DNA of 64,000 nt, taken from contig CAWHKV010000007.1 of the NCBI GenBank assembly GCA_963830175.1, positions 372,001-436,000 on the forward strand, in the 5' to 3' direction. Under the pieces are notes generated by a model. That model saw only the letters and a program-made list of their open reading frames with translations. It had not been told where the DNA came from and did no database searches. The position numbers and the translations under genes were made by a program. The stretch's first letter is position 1. Each line of letters opens with the position of its first letter. This DNA comes from JBBRBB01 sp963830175 (lineage in GTDB: Bacteria; Bacteroidota; Bacteroidia; Chitinophagales; Chitinophagaceae). Below are positions 8,890 through 17,849 of the stretch, one piece after another.

Positions 8890-11008
8890 TTAATTCAAAT
8901 AAATTTGCACTGACTGTCCATTTCCTACATTACTTCCCGCCTGTATAGATTGTGCAACCACTTTTCCAACCCCTGAAACCTTAACACTCAGCCCCATATT
9001 TTCACAAACAAACAAAGCATCCTTTAACCCTAGTCCATTCAACTCCGGCATTGATTTTTTACTATAATTTTTTTCCTGCAACACCGGCGCGTTTCCTGTT
9101 TTATTCATTCGTGCATATGTTACATTTCCATCGGTAGAATCTGCGAATGGAACTGCAAGCATATTCAGCATATTTTTTATTTCTGTTCTTTTGCCCGTGT
9201 AGTTATAATAACCACTGTCATTGCGGTTTGTTAAAGCATAGCCATCATGGCTTTGAACCTTCATCGTATATAGCTTATCAGAAATTTCTTTGAAGACGGG
9301 ACCAGCCACTGCAGCTCCATAAAATCTTACTGCGTGAGGCTTGTTTTTAATAACGACCACACAAGTATATTGTGGATCATCTGCAGGAAAATATCCCGCG
9401 AAAGATGACTGGTAAATATGATCGCCATAACCCCGGGATCCATTCGCGACAAGTGCGGTACCAGTTTTACCCGCTACAGCATAAGGGGTGCCTTTAAATA
9501 AACGAAACGCTGTTGCACCGGAATCTTTGCAAACACCTTCCAGACATTCTTTTAGCTGAACCAATGTTTGCCTGGTACATATGCTATCTTTCAGCACAAC
9601 TGGTTCTACTTCGCGTATTAATAAACCATTCTTTTTTACACCATTCAATAAATAAGGTTTCATCATTCTTCCATCATTTGCAACAGCATTGTACAGCATG
9701 GCTGTATGCAATGGTGTGATGGCTACGTTGTATCCAAAGGCCATCCATGGTAAGGTTGTGGCACTCCAATATTTACCACCCGGTTTATAGATCACTGTAC
9801 TTCTTTCTCCATACAGGTCTAACCCGGTGGTTGATCCAAACCCTAATTGTTTTAAATGCTCTACATATTTCGCAGGGTTAGAGGAGTAACTGTTATACAC
9901 CAGTTTTGCCATACCCACATTGCTGCTTAATTCAAATGCACGTTTAACGGTAACCTCGTTCATATTATGCCGTTCACTGTCGTAAACTGTTCTACCATTA
10001 ATTTTCCAAACGCCACCCTGCAGGTTTACAGCGCTGTTTAAAGAATATTTTTTGTCTTCTAAAACGGTTAGAAGGGTTGCCAATTTAAAAGTGGACCCGG
10101 GTTCAGAAGGTGTTAGCGCGTAATTAAAATCTTCCCAATAGGTTCCGTCTTCTTTTCTGCCAAGGTTGGCTATGGCTTTTATTTTACCCGTCTTTACTTC
10201 CATTACAATTACACAACCATGCTCTGCCTCGTTCTGCTCCATCATTTTCAGAAGAGCATTTTCTGTTATCTCCTGAATGCGTGTATCAAGGGTTATTACA
10301 ATATCTTTTCCATCTTCGGGTTCAATCTGGTATTCATTATCAACAGGCATGCTTACACCGCCTGCAATGTATCGCACCAAACGCTGGCCTGTAGTGCCTT
10401 TCAGCAAGGAGTCATATGTATGTTCAAGCCCAACCTTTTGTGCATTAATACGGTCTAAGCCAATGGTACGGTATGCTAGTAATTGATAGGGATTGAGACG
10501 AATGCTTTTTACTTCTGCAATAAAACCGCTTTTGTTTTTACCGAGTTTTATTAGCGGAAGCTGCTGAAATTGCGTGTACGTTTCAAAGTCAACTTTTTTC
10601 TTTAGTGAAAAATATCGCTTCTTAGACTTGAAACCCGCTTTAAGTAAATTTTCATATTCAGCTTTTGAGCGGTCTTTAAAAAGACCTGCGAGGGCCCAAG
10701 CTTAAAGAATCGAGATTGGAATAAAAAACTTTTCCATTATCAGCTCTTAAACCATCAGCTGCAAAATCTATATAGATATCAAACTGGGGAATACTTGTGC
10801 TAAGCATTTCTCCATCTTCACTAAATATAGTTCCTCTTTCCGCCTCAATTTCTTCAATGCGTTCATGCAAACTGTCGCTTATTCCGCGCCACATATTTCC
10901 CTGCACCTGCTGTATGTAAAATGCTTTACCAAAAATGGAAAGACATAATATGACCACAGCTATATAGCTGATGTAAACGCGCCATAATATGTCTTTTTTT
11001 ACTTCCAC
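8890..11008 (-). CDS. ftsI: Septal transpeptidase FtsI (PBP3-type) with PASTA domain, one-base frameshift
   Basis: Class B penicillin-binding protein cross-linking septal peptidoglycan. The N-terminal frame (from ATG 11006-11008) has a single membrane anchor and the ERGTIFSEDGEMLST motif. The C-terminal frame has the catalytic SxxK (PGSTFKLA), SxN (SSNVGM) and KTG (AGKTGTAL) motifs and a C-terminal PASTA-like domain starting near MPELNGLGL. The two frames meet at the GGGCCC run at 10692-10697. Removing one base there gives DSLSLALAGLFKDRSKAEYE and a continuous 705-residue protein, normal for Bacteroidota FtsI. An error in the sequence is the simplest explanation because the gene is essential. 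It follows ftsL by 78 bp and precedes murE. Confidence 0.92.
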
Positions 11009-11086
11009 TTTAAACCGTTTTGGTGTTTTAAGTTAGCAACCCATCATACTCATAAAGGGGGAACTTTAGAATATTCAGTTTTTCCG

Positions 11087-11428
11087 TTAAGGATTTTCAC
11101 CATTTTCCTTAACGAGTGTAATACCAATAGGCTGCTCAGTTGCGGGGTTTAACCCCAGTGGCTGTGCAGCTTTTATTATTTGTGATTCACGGCTTCTAAA
11201 CATCTCCAGGCTTTTTAAGGTTTTGTATTCGTACTCCATATTTTTTACCTGCCGTGCTGTAGAATTTATATTCCTGATTGTTTTATCTGCCCAGTGACCA
11301 TTGGCTATATACAGTATGGCAAGCAAGGCCAAAAAGAGAAAGAATGGCAAATGATGAATGATCCATTTATAATTGACCATTCGTTTAAATGTTGATTTTC
11401 CCTTTGCAGTTTGACCTGTATCTGTCAT
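11087..11428 (-). CDS. ftsL: FtsL-like divisome protein
   Basis: A 113-residue bitopic protein: a basic N-terminal cytoplasmic tail of about 27 residues, one hydrophobic helix (LPFFLFLALLAILYIA, about 27-42), then a periplasmic heptad-like helical stretch (INSTARQVKNMEYEYKTLKSLEMFRSR) and a conserved QPLGLNPATEQPIGI tail. Size, topology and location between rsmH and ftsI match FtsL, which forms a coiled coil with FtsB and connects FtsQ to FtsWI. Sequence conservation in this family is low, so position carries much of the weight. A 182-bp spacer separates it from rsmH. Confidence 0.85.
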   Translation of the reverse strand: MTDTGQTAKGKSTFKRMVNYKWIIHHLPFFLFLALLAILYIANGHWADKTIRNINSTARQVKNMEYEYKTLKSLEMFRSRESQIIKAAQPLGLNPATEQPIGITLVKENGENP

Positions 11429-11610
11429 TGTCTATTACATTATATAGCGATGGAAACAGTTGCCGCAAGCATAGCAACACCTATTGAAATTTTAATCACC
11501 TTTAAACCCCTCTCCTTGCCGAAAGGGGTAAAAGGCTTATTAATATTGGATTTACTATACTTACAGATCATCTATATCAACCTAAACTTTCTAATTAAAA
11601 AATCAATGCG
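11429..11610. other. Intergenic spacer rsmH-ftsL with weak hairpin
   Basis: A 182-bp spacer inside the dcw cluster. It holds an imperfect inverted repeat, CCTTTAAACCCC (11499-11510) against GGGGTAAAAGG (11525-11535), which could fold as a stem of about 10 pairs with one bulge. No convincing promoter or coding frame was seen; an open frame on the plus strand here has no protein-like composition. Confidence 0.35.
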
Positions 11611-12567
11611 TTAAATCTTTTCCGCCACTCTTAGCTTAGCACTTCTTGACCGCGGGTTTCTTCTCATCTCTTCTTTTGAAGGAATCACCGGTTTTTTAGT
11701 GATCACTTTAAAAGGAGAATGATGCTCCACTGTTTTAAAGGGATGATCCTCCACCAGATCGAAACTTCCCAGCTTTAAAAAATTTTTCACCATCCTGTCT
11801 TCAATGGAATGAAAGGTTATTACCACTACCCTGCCCTCATGCTCTAATACTGCAGGAGTTTGTTGCAACAATTCTTTCAGTGCACCCATTTCATCATTTA
11901 CCTCCATTCTCAATGCCTGAAAAACCTGTGCTAAATATTTATTTGGATTACCTTTTATAACAGGGCGAAGCAAATTTTTGAATGAATCGATGGTGCTGAG
12001 TACAGATACATTCCTGTTTGCGCAAATATGTTTTGCCAGGGTTTTAGAATTAGTGACCTCACCATATTGTTCAAATAATTTATGCAATTGTGATTCTGAA
12101 AGGGTAAGCAAAATGTCTGCTGCTGTGTTAGACTGCCTTTGATCCATACGCATATCGAGGGGACCATTAAACCGGGTAGAAAAACCTCTTTCGCCTTCAT
12201 CAAAATGATGACTGCTTACACCCAGGTCTGCCAAAATTCCGTTTACTTTCATTACCTGGTGCAATCGCAAAAACCGGCTTAAGTGGCGAAAGTTATTAGG
12301 TACAAAAATTAAGCGCTTATCATTTGGAAGGTTTCTGGCAGCATCGGCATCCTGGTCAAAGGCTACCAATCTTCCATTGTTATTTAGCCTTTTCAAAATT
12401 TCAAGGCTGTGCCCGCCACCCCCAAACGTACAATCTACATATACACCGCCCGGCTGAATATCTAATCCATCCAATGCTTCATTTAGCAGAACGGGGATGT
12501 GATAATCCTGGTTTGAAACTGCATCTGAAGGTTTTGCTGCTGTGTTCTTATTTTGATCTTTCGCCAT
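11611..12567 (-). CDS. rsmH: 16S rRNA (cytosine(1402)-N(4))-methyltransferase RsmH
   Basis: Methylates N4 of C1402 in the 16S rRNA P site using SAM. The product (318 residues from ATG 12565-12567; another Met lies two codons upstream) has HIPVLLNEALDGL, the SAM-binding motif DCTFGGGGHS, GILADLGVSSHHFDEGERGFS with DMRMDQ, FQALRMEVNDE and the C-terminal ITFHSIEDRMVK and RSRSAKLRVAE. All are RsmH signatures. It is the second gene of the dcw cluster, 40 bp after mraZ. Confidence 0.97.
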   Translation of the reverse strand: MAKDQNKNTAAKPSDAVSNQDYHIPVLLNEALDGLDIQPGGVYVDCTFGGGGHSLEILKRLNNNGRLVAFDQDADAARNLPNDKRLIFVPNNFRHLSRFLRLHQVMKVNGILADLGVSSHHFDEGERGFSTRFNGPLDMRMDQRQSNTAADILLTLSESQLHKLFEQYGEVTNSKTLAKHICANRNVSVLSTIDSFKNLLRPVIKGNPNKYLAQVFQALRMEVNDEMGALKELLQQTPAVLEHEGRVVVITFHSIEDRMVKNFLKLGSFDLVEDHPFKTVEHHSPFKVITKKPVIPSKEEMRRNPRSRSAKLRVAEKI

Positions 12568-12607
12568 AAGCAAACCTTACATTCAAAAAAACCTGTTGCA
12601 GAATCAA

Positions 12608-13072
12608 TTAATTATCATCCTCCGTTACATTTGCACCCATAACATCCGCAGCCAGACCACTGAACTGTTCGGATGAAAAACTTTCAAAGAACTCTTTATA
12701 CTTTCCAGCATCCCAAATGTTAATCTTATCAAGATTAGAAGCGAGCACTATGTCTTTACCCAGCCCCGCGTACTCTTTTAGAGAGGGCGGTAATAACATT
12801 CTGCCGGCGGCATCTAACTCAACTTCCGTAGCTCCTCCAAGAAACCATAGCTTGAATTGCCTCACTTTTGGGTCAAAATCATTTAATTTATTAAGCTTTT
12901 TTATCAGGTTATCCCACACGGCAGGTGGGTATAAGTTCAGGCATTTTTCAAACCCCCGGCTTATAATGAAGCTATTATCACCCTTGGGAAGCTGTTTTTT
13001 CAACGCCCCAGGCAATAAAAACCGGCCTTTTACGTCCAGTGTTGCCTCATATTCCCCGATAAAATCTGTCAT
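12608..13072 (-). CDS. mraZ: Transcriptional regulator / division protein MraZ
   Basis: MraZ is an AbrB-fold DNA-binding protein that represses the dcw operon it heads. I chose ATG 13070-13072 (MTDFIGEYEATLDVKGR, 154 residues, the normal size) over an in-frame start 27 bp upstream. The two tandem MraZ (SpoVT/AbrB) repeats are visible: EYEATLDVKGRFLLPGALKKQL (about 6-27) and GGATEVELDAAGRMLLPPSLKEYA (about 80-103), each with the D-x-x-GR-x-x-(L)P core. It is first in the minus-strand cluster and is divergent from queA across a 210-bp region. Confidence 0.96.
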   Translation of the reverse strand: MTDFIGEYEATLDVKGRFLLPGALKKQLPKGDNSFIISRGFEKCLNLYPPAVWDNLIKKLNKLNDFDPKVRQFKLWFLGGATEVELDAAGRMLLPPSLKEYAGLGKDIVLASNLDKINIWDAGKYKEFFESFSSEQFSGLAADVMGANVTEDDN

Positions 13073-13188
13073 AGATTTAATTAGAAATAAAATTACCATT
13101 TATTTACACAAAAAAACATTTTTTACCACTTTTCTTTTGATTTGATCATTTCTGCCCCACATTGACAGGTTTCTGAATAAAATATCTA

Positions 13189-13222
13189 TTGTGTTTTCCC
13201 ACGGGTTCAGATTGTAGATTTG
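13189..13222 (+). promoter_or_regulatory. Putative queA promoter (TTG-N23-TAGATTTG)
   Basis: TAGATTTG at 13215-13222 matches the Bacteroidota -7 consensus TAnnTTTG, with a TTG at 13189-13191 as a possible -33 element (23-nt spacer). The predicted start lies near 13229, directly before the phased repeats. Identified by eye from the consensus only. Confidence 0.5.
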
Positions 13223-13230
13223 TTTAAAAC

Positions 13231-13270
13231 AGTGTGGATTGATGTGGATTGGAGTGAATATCTGTGAATA
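13231..13270 (+). repeat. Four direct repeats in exact 10-bp phase between mraZ and queA
   Basis: Four consecutive 10-bp units read AGTGTGGATT, GATGTGGATT, GGAGTGAATA and TCTGTGAATA, sharing GTG(G/A)AT(T/A) at the same place in each. They lie in the predicted 5' leader of queA and about 160 bp upstream of mraZ. Known MraZ operators are direct repeats with 10-bp period, so an MraZ site is one reading. The other is a DnaA-box array: on the minus strand the units read TTATTCACA (a perfect TTATNCACA), ATATTCACT, CAATCCACA and CAATCCACA. The repeat itself is certain; its binder is inference. Confidence 0.75.
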
Positions 13271-13282
13271 AAAAATTACTGC

Positions 13283-14521
13283 ATGTTAGACGTCCAAAAA
13301 ATAAAAATTGATGATTATGATTACTTTTTACCGAATGATCGTATAGCATCATTTCCCCTGGAGGAAAGAGATGCAAGCCGTTTGCTTATATACAAAAGCG
13401 GTTTAATTATGGAAGATGAGTTTAAGCAGTTGGCAAACCACCTGCCTTCTTCATCCCAAATTATATTTAATAATAGCAAAGTTGTGCATGCCCGGTTGCT
13501 CTTTAATAAGCAAACGGGGGGCCTTATAGAGATTTTTTGCCTAGAACCTGCCATTACCGGCAGGGATATGCAGGTTGTTTTACAGTCAACCCTTATTACC
13601 AGGTGGAGATGCCTGGTTGGCGGAGCTAAAAAGTGGAAGCAGGGGATATTAAGCAAAAAACTGATTGTAAAAGATGAAGTCGTTGTTCTATCAGCAGCAA
13701 AACTGGAATCAGATAATGGGGAATATATTATTGAATTCAGGTGGGAAAATGAAAATATAACCTTTGCAGAAATTTTAGAAAGCGGGGGTGTACTTCCTAT
13801 TCCGCCGTATTTAAACAGGGATTCTCAACCCTCCGACTATGAACGGTATCAAACAGTTTATGCAAATAGTAATGGATCGGTAGCCGCACCTACCGCAGGG
13901 CTTCATTTTACCGACCAGGTGTTTGAAAAGCTGAAGGAAAAAGGAATTCAAACACTTTTTACCACTTTGCATGTTGGTGCAGGAACTTTTAAGCCCGTTA
14001 GCGCCCCAAACATGGGAAAACACGATATGCATTTTGAATGGGCGGAGGTATCTATGGAACTTGTAGAAGCCATTTTACAAAAATTCAAATCAGGTAATAA
14101 GCTTATTGTGGCGGGAACCACTTCCATGCGGGTTACTGAAAGTTTATATTGGTTAGGGGCAAAGATTGGTGATAACAATGACCTGCAGGAACAGGATCTT
14201 TTTGTGGGGCAATGGGAACCATATGAAAAAGAATGGGTGATATCTGCTGAGCAATCTATTTGTACTTTGTTCAGGTATATGCAAACAAAAAACATTAAAA
14301 CCCTTCATTTTAAAACAGGAATAATGATCGCGCCCGGATATAAGTTCAGACTTGCAGATGCACTGATCACCAATTTTCATTTTCCTAAATCAACTTTATT
14401 ATTATTGATTGCAGCTTTTACGGGCAAAGACTGGAAGGCTATTTATAATTATGCACTTTCAAATAACTTCAGATTTTTAAGCTACGGCGACAGCAGCCTG
14501 CTTTGGAGAAACGATGGTTAG
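13283..14521 (+). CDS. queA: S-adenosylmethionine:tRNA ribosyltransferase-isomerase QueA
   Basis: Transfers and isomerises the ribosyl part of SAM onto preQ1-tRNA to give epoxyqueuosine-tRNA. The 412-residue product has the N-terminal YFLPNDRIASFPLEERDASRLL, the FNNSKVVHARL segment, SVAAPTAGLHFT (about 198-209), TLHVGAGTFKPV and the C-terminal LITNFHFPKSTLLLL signature, all QueA family. It is longer than E. coli QueA (356), as I would expect for a Bacteroidota form. Its stop overlaps the stop of the convergent histidine-kinase gene by 4 bp. A second queuosine gene, queE, lies at 31729. Confidence 0.96.
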   Translation: MLDVQKIKIDDYDYFLPNDRIASFPLEERDASRLLIYKSGLIMEDEFKQLANHLPSSSQIIFNNSKVVHARLLFNKQTGGLIEIFCLEPAITGRDMQVVLQSTLITRWRCLVGGAKKWKQGILSKKLIVKDEVVVLSAAKLESDNGEYIIEFRWENENITFAEILESGGVLPIPPYLNRDSQPSDYERYQTVYANSNGSVAAPTAGLHFTDQVFEKLKEKGIQTLFTTLHVGAGTFKPVSAPNMGKHDMHFEWAEVSMELVEAILQKFKSGNKLIVAGTTSMRVTESLYWLGAKIGDNNDLQEQDLFVGQWEPYEKEWVISAEQSICTLFRYMQTKNIKTLHFKTGIMIAPGYKFRLADALITNFHFPKSTLLLLIAAFTGKDWKAIYNYALSNNFRFLSYGDSSLLWRNDG

Positions 14522-15870
14522 GCAGATCGCTTTTTATTTACCAATAGTGGCAATTCAATCGTAAAAGTGCTGCCCTTACCCAGCACACTTTCAACCTTTA
14601 CTTTTCCTTTGTGTTCATCAATCAGGTTTTTTACATAACTCATACCCAAACCAAAACCTTTTACATTATGGAGGTTGCCGGTGTGCGCCCGGTAAAATTT
14701 TTCAAATATGCGTTTTACAGTTTCTTTACTCATGCCAATACCATTATCCATAATTTGAATGCAAAGTTTTTTGGCAGTGGAATGTGTGGCGATCTTCAGG
14801 TGTAGTGTTTCGTTAGAATATTTAATGGCATTATCAATTAGGTTGCTGAGTAAATTTGAAAAATGAATCTCATCCGCATTAATCAGGTCGTTTTGCGCAT
14901 TCAATTTAATTTCTGCGGTGGCATTTTTAGATTGCAATTGCAACCTGTAATTATCCATCACACTATTTAATACTTCGTGTACGTGGAGTGGTTTAAAATT
15001 TAAACGGAGATCTTGTTTTTCCATCAGAGCAGCCTGCAGTATTGTTTCAACTTGGCGGTTCATACGCTTATTCTCATCCTTTATAATTGAACTAAAATAA
15101 CTTAGCTTCTCTTTATCATTAATCACCTTTTCATTTCTTATAGCATCTACCGCAAGCGATATGGTGGCTAAAGGTGTCTTAAATTCATGAGTCATATTAT
15201 TAATGAAATCGCTTTTCGTTGAGCTTAATTTTCGTTGATTAAGCATGGTTTTAAGTGTGAGATAAAAAGCCGTAAATATGATGATAGTAAATAACAGTGA
15301 CCCAATAACCATTAACGTGAGTGACTGCCATACCTGGTTTTTAAAATCAGGCAGAATAATAAACAGGTGTTCATAAGGAATCATGCCCTCAATAGCAGAG
15401 CCTGCCTGTGGAAATATGGGCATTATACGCTGCTTGTAATTAACAGTGTCTAACGATTCCTGCAAAAATTTGGGAGACTGTACTTCTACCTGGTAATTAT
15501 CAGACCGGGAGGTGATGGCAAATTCAAAACGCAGATTTCTCAACCCTTCTTTTTCAAAAGCAGCTTCTAACATTTTGCGAATTTCATCCTGGCTATACCT
15601 GTCAGATACCTTGGGCGGGCGAACCATGTCTAAAGAAAAATCATCATCAAGCATAGGCATTGCAGGCTTTCTGTTTAGCCTGAAAACAGGACTGGTGTAC
15701 ACCTTTTTACTCCATTCCTGCGCTACCCCATAAATGGCCTTATCCACTTCCAGCAAAAATTTTTGTTGTTGAACCTTCACCAGGTTATTTAGCCAGGACA
15801 CCTGTAAAGCAATAATGCCAACGAGTGACAGCGCTATTAAAACAATAATTACCGGGAAGACCTTTTTCAT
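14518..15870 (-). CDS. Membrane sensor histidine kinase (orphan)
   Basis: A 450-residue two-component kinase. Two membrane helices (about 4-24 and 183-207) enclose a periplasmic sensor region of about 155 residues with no recognisable domain. The HisKA box NNMTHEFKTPLATIS (about 224-238, phospho-accepting His), N box NLLSNLIDNAIKYS, G1 DNGIGMS and G2 KGFGLGMSYV follow. No response regulator gene is adjacent, so its partner and signal are unknown. A -7 box lies directly before the ATG. The gene is convergent with queA and shares a 4-bp stop overlap. Confidence 0.93.
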   Translation of the reverse strand: MKKVFPVIIVLIALSLVGIIALQVSWLNNLVKVQQQKFLLEVDKAIYGVAQEWSKKVYTSPVFRLNRKPAMPMLDDDFSLDMVRPPKVSDRYSQDEIRKMLEAAFEKEGLRNLRFEFAITSRSDNYQVEVQSPKFLQESLDTVNYKQRIMPIFPQAGSAIEGMIPYEHLFIILPDFKNQVWQSLTLMVIGSLLFTIIIFTAFYLTLKTMLNQRKLSSTKSDFINNMTHEFKTPLATISLAVDAIRNEKVINDKEKLSYFSSIIKDENKRMNRQVETILQAALMEKQDLRLNFKPLHVHEVLNSVMDNYRLQLQSKNATAEIKLNAQNDLINADEIHFSNLLSNLIDNAIKYSNETLHLKIATHSTAKKLCIQIMDNGIGMSKETVKRIFEKFYRAHTGNLHNVKGFGLGMSYVKNLIDEHKGKVKVESVLGKGSTFTIELPLLVNKKRSA

Positions 15871-15875
15871 TGATG

Positions 15876-15883
15876 CAAAAATA
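15876..15883 (-). promoter_or_regulatory. -7 box directly before the histidine-kinase ATG
   Basis: On the minus strand TATTTTTG matches TAnnTTTG, with a TTG 23 nt further upstream. Only 5 nt separate it from the ATG at 15868-15870, so the transcript would start at or within a few bases of the start codon (predicted leaderless mRNA). Confidence 0.5.
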
Positions 15884-16005
15884 TAGTTTGGTAATGCCGC
15901 ATACTACAAGTAAATATCCTTTAAATTGAATTTAACGGTAAATATTACAATTCACAGAAAATACAGGTAATTTAGAGAAGCATAGAAAACCCAAAATTAT
16001 TTTTT

Positions 16006-16557
16006 ATGGAAATTAACCCGGGAACCATTCTAATCGCAGACCCTTTTTTAAAGGATGTAAATTTTGTTCGTTCCGTAATTTTTATGTGTGAACATAATGC
16101 GGAAGATGGAAGTCTTGGATTCGTGATAAATCATAAACTTAATAAAACGCTTGGTGAACTGGTGCCAGATATGGATGGTTGCACTTTTCCCGTTTACTAT
16201 GGCGGACCCGTTCAAATGAATACGGTTCATTTTTTACATCGCTGCCCCAACTTATTTCCCGATGGTATTGAAGTTACAGATGGTATTTTTTGGGGAGCAG
16301 ATTTTGCCCATGCATCTGAATTAATTAAAGAACATAAAATTAAAGAGCACCAGATAAGGTTTTATATTGGTTATAGTGGCTGGGGTATTGAACAACTTGC
16401 TGAAGAAATAAAAGAAAAAACATGGTTGCTTACCCATGGAAATAAAAAATTGGTTTTTCATAATGCCACCGAACTTATTTGGAGGGATGCAATTAAACAA
16501 CTGGGTACAGCCTACGAAGAAATTATTCACTACCCTCTAGATCCACAACTAAATTAA
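16006..16557 (+). CDS. YqgE/AlgH family protein
   Basis: A 183-residue member of the UPF0301 (YqgE/AlgH) family, whose biochemical role is not settled. The hallmark N-terminal stretch GTILIADPFLKDVNFVRSVIFMCEH, the LGFVINHKLNKTLGEL segment, YYGGPVQMNTVHFLH and the C-terminal YIGYSGWGIEQLAEEI are all present. Length is normal. The start follows an AT-rich leader with no Shine-Dalgarno, usual in Bacteroidota. Its stop overlaps the convergent ispH stop by 4 bp. Confidence 0.93.
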   Translation: MEINPGTILIADPFLKDVNFVRSVIFMCEHNAEDGSLGFVINHKLNKTLGELVPDMDGCTFPVYYGGPVQMNTVHFLHRCPNLFPDGIEVTDGIFWGADFAHASELIKEHKIKEHQIRFYIGYSGWGIEQLAEEIKEKTWLLTHGNKKLVFHNATELIWRDAIKQLGTAYEEIIHYPLDPQLN

Positions 16558-17783
16558 GATGTAAACTTTCCCATTACTTTTTGCATGGAATTTTCCTGAA
16601 CATAAAAGCAAGCGATCTTTTCAATTACTTCTTCTACGACTGCATCTGGACAGCTGGCACCGCTTGTTATTAAAATTCTTACAGGAGTTTTTTCGGGAAG
16701 AAAATCATGTGTAACCTGTTGTTCCTTTGTATTCCAGTTACAATGACTGATGGTTTTTTTTGAAAGAATTTTATCAGCTCCATCAATAAAATAAGAAGGC
16801 AATTTTTCTTCGCACAATTCAACCAGGTGAGAAGTGTTACTGCTGTTATATCCACCTACGATTAAAGCCAAATCAGCAGGTGTTTGCAACATGCCTGTAA
16901 CAGCACTTTGATTATCGTTTGTGGCATAACAAAGGGTATCGCGTGTATCTGCAAACCGCTCCCCTATAGTTTCTTCATTTAAATTAAAATGGTCTTTAAC
17001 AACGGTTCTTAAATAATCTGAAATTGCTTGTGTATCTGTAGCTAATTGTGTTGTTTGATTTACAACCCCGAAGCGTTGCAGGTCTTTTGAAATATCAAAT
17101 TCTTCTGAATATCGCCCTTTAAATTCGGTGTAAAATTCATGTGAAGGTTTTTCGCCGGTTATGTATTTTGCCAGTTGAATGGTTTCATCCATATCATTTA
17201 CAACAACAGTAGGTGTATGGTAAGAGGCATGAGAAAATGTTGCACGCGTTTCTTCGTGTTTCGGTTTGCCATGCACTACAATACTGTAGCCTTTCTTCGC
17301 AATTTGTTCACTGCGGTTCCAAACTTTTTCTACGAACGGGCAAGTGGTATTATATTGTTTAGTTTCGATGCCTTTGCTATGTAAAAGGTTTTCTATATCG
17401 AGCGTTGTACCAAATGCAGGTATAACAACAATATCTCCTTTATTTAATTCATCAAAAGAAATAAGCTGCCTTCCGTAAGTGTCTTGTAAAAAGCGAACAC
17501 CCCTACTTAAAAGATCTTCATTTACGCGGGGATTGTGGATCATTTCACTCAACAAAAAAATGCGTTTGCCCGCATTTTCTTCAATAGTTCTAAAGGCTAT
17601 CTCTATAGCATTTTCAACACCATAACAAAAACCAAAATGGCGGGCAAGGTAAATATGAAGGTTACCGAAATCTAAAAAGGTGGGGGTAAAATCCTTCTTT
17701 AATTTATCCTGGTGCCTGCGTTTATCCTTAATAGATGAAATAAAACTGCTTCTGTAAACCTCCGGAACATCAAATTGCTTCAT
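16554..17783 (-). CDS. ispH: 4-hydroxy-3-methylbut-2-enyl diphosphate reductase IspH (long form)
   Basis: Last step of the MEP isoprenoid pathway, an Fe-S enzyme giving IPP and DMAPP. The 409-residue product has the three cluster cysteines in GFCYGVENAIE, TTCPFVEKVW and TSGASCPDAVVEEVI, plus the substrate-binding histidine motifs EMIHNPRVNEDL and VHGKPKHEETRATFSHA. It is about 90 residues longer than E. coli IspH, with an extra N-terminal segment of about 45 residues and an internal insertion, as in the longer forms I associate with cyanobacteria and Bacteroidota. A TACCTTTG sequence at 17825-17832 (minus strand) could be a -7 element. Confidence 0.94.
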   Translation of the reverse strand: MKQFDVPEVYRSSFISSIKDKRRHQDKLKKDFTPTFLDFGNLHIYLARHFGFCYGVENAIEIAFRTIEENAGKRIFLLSEMIHNPRVNEDLLSRGVRFLQDTYGRQLISFDELNKGDIVVIPAFGTTLDIENLLHSKGIETKQYNTTCPFVEKVWNRSEQIAKKGYSIVVHGKPKHEETRATFSHASYHTPTVVVNDMDETIQLAKYITGEKPSHEFYTEFKGRYSEEFDISKDLQRFGVVNQTTQLATDTQAISDYLRTVVKDHFNLNEETIGERFADTRDTLCYATNDNQSAVTGMLQTPADLALIVGGYNSSNTSHLVELCEEKLPSYFIDGADKILSKKTISHCNWNTKEQQVTHDFLPEKTPVRILITSGASCPDAVVEEVIEKIACFYVQENSMQKVMGKFTS

Positions 17784-17849
17784 ACTGAAAATAATAATAG
17801 CGGCAACTATAGCTGCTGATGGAGCAAAGGTAACAAATGATCGCTGTTT

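Noticed and set aside
11499..11535. Terminator inside the dcw cluster
   Set aside because: The inverted repeat is imperfect and not followed by a T tract on the transcribed strand.
11411..11614. 67-codon plus-strand frame between ftsL and rsmH
   Set aside because: It overlaps the start of ftsL on the other strand, has no protein-like pattern and lies in a spacer of the dcw cluster.
12900..13180. Tandem TGGGN MraZ boxes of the E. coli type upstream of mraZ
   Set aside because: TGGGA and TGGGG occur on the minus strand near 13155-13205 but about 35-40 bp apart rather than at the 10-bp spacing of MraZ sites.
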